Assembly: GCF_028372415.1 (NCBI RefSeq)
Contig: NC_092872.1
Location: 11,259,001-11,323,000 of the forward strand
Direction of reading: 5' to 3'
DNA from: Notamacropus eugenii
Lineage: Eukaryota > Chordata > Mammalia > Diprotodontia > Macropodidae
Length of the DNA stretch: 64,000 nucleotides
Part shown: one piece after another, positions 54,694 to 64,000 of the stretch
Layout: each line of letters begins with the position of its first letter
Position numbering within the stretch: position 1 is the stretch's first letter
The notes under the pieces: model-generated
Told to the model about the DNA's origin: nothing
Seen by the model: only the letters and a program-made list of their open reading frames with translations
Databases searched by the model: none
Program-made: the position numbers and the translations under genes

Positions 54694-57486
54694 AAGGTAT
54701 TTTACTAGTCCAAGCCAGCTTAGGTGGTCAGCAGGAGAGGTCTATGACACCAGGGTGGGGCCCCAGCCCAGAGCTCAGTGGGAGTAGCACCGTGTTCAGA
54801 CCTCAGAGGCAGCCAGGACAGCAGCAGGAGTGACAACAGTGGCAGTGGCAGCAGCTTCAGGAACTCTCAGCCCAGAGACAACAAGGGGGTTGGACAACTG
54901 GTCAGAATGAGATGATAGGGGACCTTTTGCTGACATTGGGTACAGCTGGTCCTATTTGGCAACTCTATTATGCATATATAATCCTGGGTCCCAGTTTCAG
55001 GCAGGAAAAGAGGACTGATGGTTGGACAGAGGGAGCAGGAGCCCTGGCCACAGTTCCAAGGCAAAGAGGACTTGCAGTCGCAGAAGACCAGGGACCCTTC
55101 CTGAGCAAAAACCAGAGAGAAGACCAGGAAAGAAAGGACAGCCCCTCTTCCAGGATCACACCACCTTGGATGCACCAAAAAATTGCAGATCTCCAGAATT
55201 AGCTCTGAAAACAGCAGCACAAAATAGCCTGAAGTCTGGGACAGTGCCTCCCCAACTCTAGATGAGCAGAACCCAACTTTAATATAAAGTTCAAAGTTCA
55301 GAAGAAGACAACAGTGTGAAAACAGCCATAACCAAAGCCAACCAAAGGAAACTGCTAATTGGACACAAGGCCAACAAGAATTCCTGGAAAAGCTAAGAGA
55401 GATAGAGAAAAAACTGAAAAGGAAATGAGGATAATGCAAGAAAATTATGAAAAAAGAATTAACAGCTTGACAAAAGAGGCACAAAATACACTAAAGAAAA
55501 GAACTTCTTAAAAAGTGCAATAGGTCAAATGGAAAGGAGATGCAAAAATTCACTGAAGAAAAAAACTTCTTAAAAGGCAGAATTGGCCAAATGGAAAAAG
55601 GGGTACAATAGCTTACTGAAGAAAATAATTCCTTAAAGCTAATGACTCCACGAGACATAAAGAAGCAGTAAAACAAAGTCAAAAGAATCTTTTTGAAAAA
55701 TAGAAGAAAATGCTAAATATCTTATCAGAAACAAAATGAAAATAGATCAAGAAGAGATAAGTTCGGAATTATTGGATTACCTGACAGCCATGATCAAAGA
55801 AGGTGCCTAGTTATCATATTTCAAAAAGTTATAAAGGGAAACTGCCCCAATATCTTAGATACAAAGGGTAAAATAGAAATGAAAAGAATCCGCTGATCAC
55901 CTCCCCAAAGAGATGACAACATGAAAATTCCCAGGAATGTTGTAGCCAAATTCCAGAGTTCCCAAGTTAAGAAGAAAATATTGCAAGTAGTCAAAAAGAA
56001 ACAATTCAAATATTGTGGAACTACAGTCAGGACTACACAAGATTTAACCTCTTCTGTGTTAAAGGAGTACAGGGCTTCTAATATAATATTCCAGAAGGGA
56101 AAAGAGCTAAGATTCCAACCAAGAATAATTTACCCACCAAAACTGACTGTAATTCTTCAGGAGGAAAATGGATATTTAATGAAATAGAGGGCTTTCAGGC
56201 ATTCCTGATGAAAAGATCAGAACTGAATAGAAAATTTGATATTCAAACAGAAGATTCAAAAGAAACATAAAAAGGTAAACATGAAGGCATAATCATAAGA
56301 GACTCAACAAAGTTAAACTACTTACATTTCTATATGGGAATGATACATATAATTTCTAAAACCTTATCATTTCTCCATAGGCAGAGGACATAGTGTGAGT
56401 TGATTATATTGGGATGATCTCAAGAAAAATTGGAGTGAGAAAGAAGGATGTACTGGGAGAAGAGAGAAAGGAGAGGAAGAAAGGAGAAATTTTTCTCACA
56501 TAAAAGAGGTATGCACAGAAAAGTTTTTGTAGTGAAAGGGGAAATGGGACAGGTGATGGATAATGCTTGAACTTCACTCTCATCAGAATTGGTTCAAAGA
56601 GGGAAGAACATTCGTTCGTACTAAGTACTCTCTTACTCAAAAGGGAAATACAAGGGGAAGGGGAAAAGAAATATGGGGAGGGGACGGCAAAAGTAAGGGT
56701 GGATTAAGGGCAGCAGACTTTTGAGAAGAAACAAGATAAAGAGAGAGAGAGAAGAATAAACAGAAGAAAATCTGATGCAGAGAAATACACAGTAGTCATA
56801 ATATAAAATGAAAGTGAGTAGTAGAATGGATTAGAAACCAGAATCTAGCAATACGTTGTTTACAAGAGACACACTTGAAACAAAGACACACACACACATA
56901 GATTTAAAATAAGGAAATGGAGCAGAATCTATTATTCTTCAGCTTACATTAAAAAAAAAAGGCAGAGATAGCAATCATGATCTCAGATGAATTAAAGGCA
57001 AAAACAGGCCTAATTAAAAGAGATAATCAGAGAAACTACATTTTGGTAAAAGGTACATGAATGGAATGATATAAAAAATTTACATCAAGTTTCTCAGTAA
57101 AGGCCTCTTTTTTCAAATATATAGGGAACCGAGTAAAATTTGTAAAAATCAGAGCCATTCCCCAATTGACAAATGGTCAAAAGTTATAAACAGAAAGTTT
57201 TCAAAAGAAAACATATAGTCATATGAAAGAAATGCTCTAAATCACTATTGATTAGAGAAATGAAAATTAAAACAACTCTGAGGTGCCACCTCACACCTAT
57301 CAGAAATGACAAATGCTAGAAAGGATGAGGAAAAATACGTACAGTAATAAAGTGTTGGTGGAATTGTGAACTGTTCCAACCATTCTGGAGAGCAATTTGG
57401 AAATATACCCAAAGGGCTATAAAAGCACTTTGACCCAGCATTATCTCTACCCCCAAATCAAAGAAAAAGGAAAAGTACTTACATGT

Positions 57487-57585
57487 ACAAAGATATTTAT
57501 AGCAGGTCTTTCTGTGGTGACAAAGATATTTATAGCAGGTCTTTTTGTGGAGACAAAGATATTTATAGCAAGTCTTTTTGTGGTG
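57487..57585 (+). repeat. 33-bp tandem triplication in the L1 ORF2 remnant
   Basis: acaaagatatttatagcagg starts at 57487, 57520 and 57553, and acaaag again at 57586: three exact-length 33-bp units, encoding KIFIAGLxVxT three times in frame. Confidence 0.9.
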
Positions 57586-58089
57586 ACAAAGAATTGGAAT
57601 TTGAGGGGATGCTATCAACTGGGAAATGGCTAAGTTGTCGTGTGTGAATGTGACAGAGTACTATTGTTCTATAAGAAATGATGGAGAGGGTGTTTTCAGA
57701 AAAAACAAACATGACAAGACCCATATGAACTGATGCAAAGCAAAGAGAAAAGATCATTGTGCACAGTAACAACAATGTGGTAATGGTGATCAACTGTGAA
57801 AGACTTGGCTGCTCTGGTCTATACAATGATCCAAGCCAATTCCAAAAGACTCATGATGAAAAAATGTGATCCACCTCCAGAGAGACAACGAATGAACTCT
57901 AAGAGAAAATTGAAGTATAATTTTCTCATTTTTTTGGTGATTTGGCAAATATGGGAAATGGTTTTACGATTTCATATACATAATTGATATCATTTTTCTT
58001 GCCTTCTCAGTATGGAGAAAGGAGGGAGAGAATTTGGAACCCAAAGAAAAGAATGCTATAAATAAGTAACAATTTTTTAAAAAAATCCT

Positions 58090-58760
58090 AGGTCGGCCTT
58101 TCAATCTCTGTAAGAGCACTCCTATTACACTCTGCTCCCTCCCTATTTACCATTTGTTTTAATCTGGTTAAATCACGTCTCTTTGGGGGCCTCAGTTTCT
58201 TCTTATTTAAAATAAATATCAGGTGATCTCTAAGGCTCTAAATCTTCTGATTCTATGCTATTGGGGCTAAATAATTGAATTCAAAGAATTTCATTACTTG
58301 CCCTACCTACAATAAAAAAGGAAAAAAAGAGGGACATTATCAGAAGCCCCACTTGTGCCTTACCCAAGCTATGAGTTTGCAGTTCTATCTCCCCTGAACC
58401 ACAAAGATCATTATTTGGGTATTCCATAATAAGCCAGATGTTTTGTTTTGTTTTTCTAACACACTCAGCTTGTATATCTTTTGTTTTAAACAAAACGAAT
58501 AACTTGTAGCTATACAAAACCCGTCACTTTGTATCTCAAGGACACATGTATACGTAGCTCTCTGTGTGTTTAATTTTCATGTCAAGATTAAAATCCTGTC
58601 TTAGAGAAAAGGAAGTCAAGACTCAAAGTTCAGTTAATAATCAACGAACCTTTATTAAACACCTTATTTATTAAGCACTTTATTGGGCACAAAGAGAGGG
58701 ACAAGTGGTCTCTGACTTCAAGGATCCCACATTCCAACACTCCCTGGTCAGATGACGTGT
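58090..58760. repeat. THER1-like SINE (plus) and antisense L2 end
   Basis: 58090-58260 (gatctctaaggctctaaatc). 58625-58760 (ttattaaacaccttatttat). The part between is AT-rich and unassigned. Confidence 0.6.
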
Positions 58761-58864
58761 GGTGTGTGCCCTTAAGACTGTGAACTCCCTGAGACCAAGA
58801 ACTGTATTCTCCTTTTCCCTCATTATACCTAGGAAAAGGCTGAGCACAGAATATCCAAGGAAAA

Positions 58865-58944
58865 TCTAATAGAATCGTAGACACAATGTCAAAGCTGCTA
58901 GTGACTTTAGAGCGCTGAATCTGACAATCTGGATGGGAATTTAG

Positions 58945-58999
<55 letters not shown>

Positions 59000-59175
59000 T
59001 TTCAGAGCCGGATGGGACATCAAACGTAGAAAATGATCTGTTAGAAATGATCACAAGAAAGTTGGATGAGACCTCAAAAATCACAGAACCCAACACCCTC
59101 ATTTTGCAGATGAGAAGACTTCAACCCAAAAAGGAAAGCAGCTTAATTAGAGTCACACAACCACAAACGTTGCAA
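58865..59175 (-). repeat. THER1-like SINE with 40-bp tail units and a (CA)n
   Basis: Units tagaatcgtagacacaatg and tctggatgggaatttagaa are followed by (AC)n at about 58946-58995, then tttcagagccggatgggac, another unit, and the antisense SINE body (ctcattttgcagatgagaag). Confidence 0.75.
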
Positions 59176-59309
59176 AGGGAAGCCCTGCTCCTGTGGGTTC
59201 TTTTGTGGTTCGTGTATGTTTGGGGACAGAGGGTGGAAGAGGACAGCCAGCGCTCCAGATGGCCTGGCCTGGCACCCTGTTCTTGATGGGTGCTGCCATC
59301 TTGTGAAGA

Positions 59310-59490
59310 CATTCATAGATCTAGAAATAGAAAGAATTTTGGAGGGCATCTAGTCCATCTCCTTTATTTTACAGATGAGTAAACTGAAACCCAAGGAGAC
59401 AGCAGACTTGCCCAAGATCACATATACCAAAACTATCAGAGATCTGATTTGAACTCAGATCCTCTGAATCTGGGACCCGGATTCAGTATA
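59310..59490 (-). repeat. THER1-like SINE, antisense
   Basis: catagatctagaaatagaa, ttttacagatgagtaaactg and gatttgaactcagatcctc. Confidence 0.8.
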
Positions 59491-59499
59491 TGTGATTTT

Positions 59500-61560
59500 T
59501 CTGGGAGGATAGTGCAGAGAAAAGGTATGTATTCACCTCCTCCCTTCAAAGAAAAGCTGCTCTTGGGTCTTGGTTCCTAGGAATATTTCCCAATGTTGGC
59601 TGTTGCTATCCTGAGAAGAGAAGTTGCTCTCCGGGCACAGGGATTGGGACTGGGGCTGAACGGGCCAGTTGGCTCTGGGCCATTCTCTTCACTGGAGACT
59701 GAGCCAGAATGGGAACAAGGGACTAAGGGAGGACAAAAGTCACCCCTCTGACCATCTCCTTATTGGAGGGTCTCTTCTTGGATACTTTGCCGCTCTCCAT
59801 TCCTAAGACCAAGCAAGGAGACATCCTCTCTGCCACCCTGACAGGCAGTAGACCCAGCAGCTGCGCTGAGGTCTGAGGGGGAGACAGTCCCTGAACCCAG
59901 AGAATCCCTGGCTTGTTTGAGTGTCCACTGCCAGGTCAGGGCTCAGAGAGCAGAGCTGGACAGTAACATGAGCTCTCCTGCCATCTGGCTTCTTCCTGGA
60001 GTAATGCAGGATACTCACTGTCCCTCCTCCTGCCAGTGGTGGTTGGGGAAGGGGGTGGGGTGTGGAGGAGAGAGTTTGCCCTTGCTTTCCCTCTACAAAC
60101 TTGTGGGTCCAGACCTCACTGCCAAAGACACAGATCCAGCCTGGAGAAGTAGGTCAAATGTTAGCGAGTTACAGGAGGGAGGCTGTGGACTTGCCTTCCC
60201 TGAGGATCCTTAAAGACCCGCAGCAGGGAGAAGACAGCCCTGGACCCATCCATCCAGAGCCCGGGGTAAAGGGAAGATGGCGGAGATGACCCTGAGAGGT
60301 CCACACCTCGCACTCTCACAGCCCCCAACCCACCCTAGTGAGGGTCTTCCTCGATCAGGCTCTGACCATCAGGAGTGGGAGGAACAGAGAAAAATCAAGA
60401 AAATCAACTCAACTGGAGACAGTGAGACCCCCAGGATGCTCAATCCTGGAAGGCTTCCCAGAGGAAGTAGAACTAGGCTGCCTTTTCTTTCTTTCTTTTT
60501 TTTTTGACTGGAACAGGGGATAGGGCTGCTACTGGGTAGATGGGAGGCATGGGACGAAGAATTTTAAAAGACCAGAAATTAGGAGGATGGGGGCAAACAG
60601 CTGGCAATTACAACTCCCTTTAGGGTTTATGAAGTTATTCCTACATTGTCTTGATTCCCACAACAGGCCTTGTGATGTAGTTGGTGCAAAACCCCATTTT
60701 ACAGCACATGAAGTGATGTACCCCCAAACAACTAATAAACCCCTATTTGAACCCCAATTTCTTGATTACAAGTCCAAAACTTTTTTCTATGACATAACAA
60801 GGGAGGTAAATATGGATGGATGCAGTATAGGGTGCTGTGGTATGAGACAAGGGATGAGGGGGGTGACCAAGAGAGATCAAACATTAGGGGTTATCATTCC
60901 ATGGGGACACACACCCCCTTACCATTCCCACTCTCCATCCCTGTCTAGTCAGGGAAAACTCTCTGGAGGAGGAAGCAGGCTGGGTTCTAAGAGAAGAAAA
61001 GGAGGAGGTTCTGGCTGGAGAAGAGGGAGGAGGGACATTCCTGGAATGAAGGCCATCATCTTCATCCAGAGGCATGGGATGAAGGAATGGGGGAGGAAAT
61101 GAGAGGGGAGGCTTTTGGTCCCCCACCCCACCCTCAGCAATCTCCTTCCCTCCCTAGAATAAATTGTCTTTGACATACACATATGTTCCCTCTCTCCCTC
61201 CCTGCTGGGGATCAGACATGAAGCCCTCGGAACACCATCTTCTCCCCTTTTCCTTTTCCCTTCCTCACATTTGACTGCCAAGCCAGGCTTCTTCTCCACC
61301 CCAGAAGCATAAAGCAGCTACAGCCCAGTCATCAGCCCAAGAGGGAGAGGGAAAGGATGGCCCAGATTCTGTTACAGAGGAAGAGTTCTTAACCAGAAGA
61401 GGCCTACAGAGAAGGGAACATGTCCAGAGCCCTGGGGCCCTGGGCAAGTCATTTCCCATAGGGTTCAGTTTTTTGTTCTATAAAAGAGACTGGTGTCTTC
61501 TATCTCAAAAATACTCTTTTAACTCTCATTTTTAAAAAGCAGACCCCTGGTTTTATTGGT
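59500..61560. other. SINE-poor unique block, no gene recognised
   Basis: Apart from a degraded antisense MIR-like piece at 60590-60780 (ccattttacagcacatgaag), about 2 kb lacks named repeats. The 171-residue frame at 60587-61102 begins in that MIR piece and shows no domain. Confidence 0.45.
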
Positions 61561-61564
61561 GTGA

Positions 61565-61790
61565 GGAAGCTGTTCTCAAAGTATGATCTGGGGACCCCTA
61601 GGAAGGCCCCAAGATTCTTTCAGGGAGCCCTAGTTTCATAATATTACTATGCAAGATGTTTGTATTACTAATACCACAGTGACAGATATAACCCACATGA
61701 ACAAACACTCTTTGGGAGGGAATCTTCAATAATTTTTTTTAAGGATATAAAAGAATATAAAAAGTTGGTAAACCTCTAGTATAAGGAATT
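61565..61790. mobile_element. hAT (Charlie-type) non-autonomous fragment
   Basis: gttctcaaagtatgatctgg, ggggacccctaggaaggccc, gacagatataacccacatga and caaacactctttgggaggg match the ends of hAT elements known in mammals. Confidence 0.55.
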
Positions 61791-61964
61791 CTAAAGGAAG
61801 GAAATTTTCTTTACCAATGTAGATGCCGATGTTAGAGAGTTTCCTGGGACACTAGAAAAGTGAAATGACCTGCCCAGGGTCACACAGCCAGTATGTGTCA
61901 CAACAAAGCTCTCTATCCCCTTTGCCCCAATCATTCTTCTAGGATCAAGAAGTCTTATTTATTC

Positions 61965-62045
61965 CACATTCTGTGTTCTAAGGTCTCTTCCAGGTCTGAG
62001 GTCCTGCGTTCCAAGGTCTCTTTCACCATCGATGTTCCATGAGTC
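61965..62045 (+). repeat. Degenerate THER1 tail units
   Basis: ttctaaggtctcttccagg, ttccaaggtctctttcacc and ttccatgagtctcc at 61976, 62009 and 62035; spacing is irregular. Confidence 0.5.
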
Positions 62046-62394
62046 TCCTCCCTTTTCTCCCCCATAGCGATGGGAGCAGTTGTACTGTGATAAGAAAGTT
62101 ACTGTTGGTTTAATATTTCCATGAGCATGCACACTTTGTTTGGAGTTGGTATTTGTCCATAAAGTCGGCACGTGTCCAAGGTTTCAGAGAGGAAAGTGTC
62201 ACTGGGCTGCCACTCCTGGGTCAAAAAAGTATAGATACGGGGGGAGCAGAGGTCAAGGTTCTGAGATGAAATGCTATTAATAATAATATTTTCATAGATA
62301 TACCAGCTCACACCTCCACAGCTTTCTACTTAACCAAAGCTCTTTCTTATCAATCATTAGGGAGGCCGCATGTCCCAAAACAAGGCGAGACACT

Positions 62395-63030
62395 GGATTA
62401 AGATGAAGGATCAGAGAAAATGAACTCAGATCCTAAATCTGTCCTGTGGTCTCAGCCAAGACCATTTAACCTTCCTGGGGTAAAGTTTCTTTATTTTAAA
62501 ACAATGGAGTTGGGCTAAATTATCTCTCATATCTCTTCTGTCACTAGATGTTATGAGCCTCACTAGTCTTGTGGGAAAGGGAGGCACAGAGAAAAAGATG
62601 ACAGGTAAGGAAACTGAGATGCAGAAAGGTGGTCACTTCCTAAGGGTCCTACAGTGATATCTAGGATCTAAAACCAAGGTTTCCTGTACAGTACTTAGGA
62701 GTAATCAGTCCTAGATGTACACACACACAGGCGCGCATGCACACGTGCACACACGCACACGCACACACACACACAGAGTCCCTCATTCCCCGAGCATCTT
62801 TCTTAAGAAGAGATAATTGGACTAGATGACAGTTGGACTAACTGCTTTCTTTCAGTTCTAAAGTGTTCTGTTGTTCATGGGACCCAACATTTGCGATTGG
62901 AAGGCCTTGCAGACGTCATCTAGTCCAATCTTCTCATTATATGGAGGAGGAAACTGAGGAAAGAACTAGTGTGGCCAGGTTCATACAGCAGCAAATCAAA
63001 GCTAGGATTCAAACCCAGGACCCTGACTCA
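62395..63030. repeat. THER1/MIR-like SINE cluster with (CA)n
   Basis: Sense 62395-62560, antisense 62600-62720, CA-rich 62722-62775, sense tail 62785-62870 (gactagatgacagttggact), antisense 62890-63030 (ggaggaggaaactgaggaaa). Confidence 0.7.
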
Positions 63031-63077
63031 GATCTAGCCTTCTTTCCTCTGCATCCCATTAGCTCAGATATATTATG

Positions 63078-63224
63078 TTCTAAGGTCCCTTCTAGCTCTG
63101 ACCCTGGATGTGCTGGGTTCTAAGGTTTCTTCTCCTTCTAACATTCTGTAATCTCTGTTCTAAGTTCCTGTCTAGCTCTGACCTTCTATGTCTTGAGTTC
63201 TGAGGCCCCACCCAGCTCTGAGCG
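63078..63224 (+). repeat. Exact 40-bp tandem repeat of a THER1-type tail
   Basis: ttctaaggtcccttctagct starts at 63078, with further units at 63118, 63158 and 63198: three full units of exactly 40 bp and a partial fourth. Confidence 0.9.
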
Positions 63225-63494
63225 GTTAGGAGGTGAGGAAGGTGGTCCCAGGAACAACACAGTTCCCATTCCCCAACATTTCCCCAAACAAGGCTGCCAA
63301 TGCCCATTCCTAAAAATACATGCCATGTGGGTCCCTGGGCACGCATCTGTGTAAATATTTCAGGCTTGTTAAGAATGACCCCTTTTAATTCCTCATTAGT
63401 CTCTGGGGGTTGGGGAGGAGGAGAACAGTCTGGAGGAGGCGGGTTTAAAGGAAAATAATGAATAACACCTATGTCAATGGAGAGGGGTGGGTGG

Positions 63495-63665
63495 AGTCAT
63501 AAAATGTCAGAACTCAAAGGGCCTTAGGACATAGAATGTCAAATCTGGAAGAGATCTTCATAATCTGGTCTGATTCTCTTATTTTATTTTATAACCGAAA
63601 AAGCCATACAGTAGAAGTGACTTGCTCAAGGTTATATAGCTAGAAATCAAACATGGTAAAAGGTT
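63495..63665 (-). repeat. THER1-like SINE with two 40-bp tail units
   Basis: Anchors aactcaaagggcc (about 63512) and atctggaagagatc (about 63552) are 40 bp apart, followed by the antisense SINE body. 63666-64000 shows no recognised feature. Confidence 0.7.
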
Positions 63666-64000
63666 GTAACTGGCATTGACTGCAAGGAAAGGCTAAAGAA
63701 GGCCCCTCAAATGCCTTCAAGTGTGGAAGAAGGGCCCCGGGATTGGTGGGCAACCTCATGGTGTCTCTAAGGGGTGGATGGCATTCACCAGGTCCTTCTG
63801 TCTGAACCATTAGGAGAAATGCCTCCATGCTCATCCTCACACATGAGGTCATTCCTTGGCACAGGTGGTCCCCCATGACTCGAATGCTTTCCTTCCTCAC
63901 TACCACCTCCTGACTTCTCTGGCTTCCTTCCAGATTCAACTCAAAGCCCACCTGGTGCAAGGAGTCTTTCTCCATCCCCATCTCAAACCCCCATGACTTC

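Larger units (their letters stand above)
54360..58085 (+). mobile_element. L1 LINE, internally deleted (about 3.7 kb)
   Basis: 5' region 54360-55400; ORF1-like 55400-56250 (C-terminal domain clear at 55921-56187, PRNVVAKFQSSQVKKKILQ); spacer; ORF2 endonuclease start 56850-57060 with CLQETHLK at about 56853-56876; then a jump to the ORF2 C-terminal region and 3' UTR, 57100-58085 (ggagagcaatttggaaatat). Most of ORF2, including the reverse transcriptase core, is missing. Frames are broken, so it cannot move. Compared with a 6-7 kb L1 this is a fossil. Confidence 0.8.

Noticed and set aside
54867-55484. 205-residue minus-strand open frame, the longest in the window
   Set aside because: It is antisense to the L1 5'/ORF1 region and shows no domain of its own.
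60587-61102. 171-residue plus-strand frame
   Set aside because: Starts in a degraded MIR-like SINE, has no known motif, and becomes Gly/Arg low complexity.

Overview
The window is mammalian nuclear DNA, almost certainly from a marsupial. The interspersed repeats point to this. They include many copies of the tRNA-headed SINE whose tail resembles an RTE/BovB LINE (MAR1 type), THER1-like and MIR-like SINEs, L2, an L3/CR1-like LINE, a marsupial-style L1, RTE fragments and a foldback hAT element. I name repeat families from memory of their consensus; no database was searched, and their boundaries are good to about 10-20 bases.

One protein-coding gene is recognisable: MYL3, the ventricular/slow-skeletal essential myosin light chain, on the minus strand. 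Six coding exons (1: 41297-41443, 2: 30900-30927, 3: 30200-30349, 4: 28576-28749, 5: 23550-23627, 6: 23174-23202) join in frame at GT-AG junctions. They give a 606-nt reading frame coding for 201 residues plus a stop. A splice donor lies 16 nt after the stop, and a likely non-coding last exon with an ATTAAA signal sits at about 21488-21632. Upstream of the ATG there is a TATA-like site and a CArG-like 'MLC box' typical of sarcomeric light-chain promoters. Intron 1 is about 10.4 kb and filled with SINEs, L2 and purine-rich simple repeats.

Layout: 1-21 kb is intergenic and repeat-rich, with L2 in both orientations, SINEs, two copies of an hAT-like foldback element and a 49-bp minisatellite. 21.5-41.7 kb is MYL3. 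41.7-64 kb is the upstream flank. It contains purine tracts, an L2 broken by SINE and L1 insertions, a 3.7-kb internally deleted L1 (54.36-58.08 kb) and several SINEs carrying 40-bp tandem repeats in their tails. No second gene was found. PTH1R, which I recall as the divergent upstream neighbour of MYL3 in human, does not show its coding exons here. I see no convincing endogenous retrovirus, tRNA gene, rRNA gene or CRISPR.

The most unusual structure is a set of tandem repeats that have grown out of retroposon sequence: 40-bp units in THER1-like tails at several separate loci, 41-bp and 49-bp units from L2-like ends, and GT/CA microsatellites that start at GTGTG or ACACA inside SINEs. Other leads are a 201-bp near-perfect hAT hairpin, two clusters of transcription-factor-like motifs in unique sequence (3.1 kb and 33.15 kb), and the split 3' UTR of MYL3.
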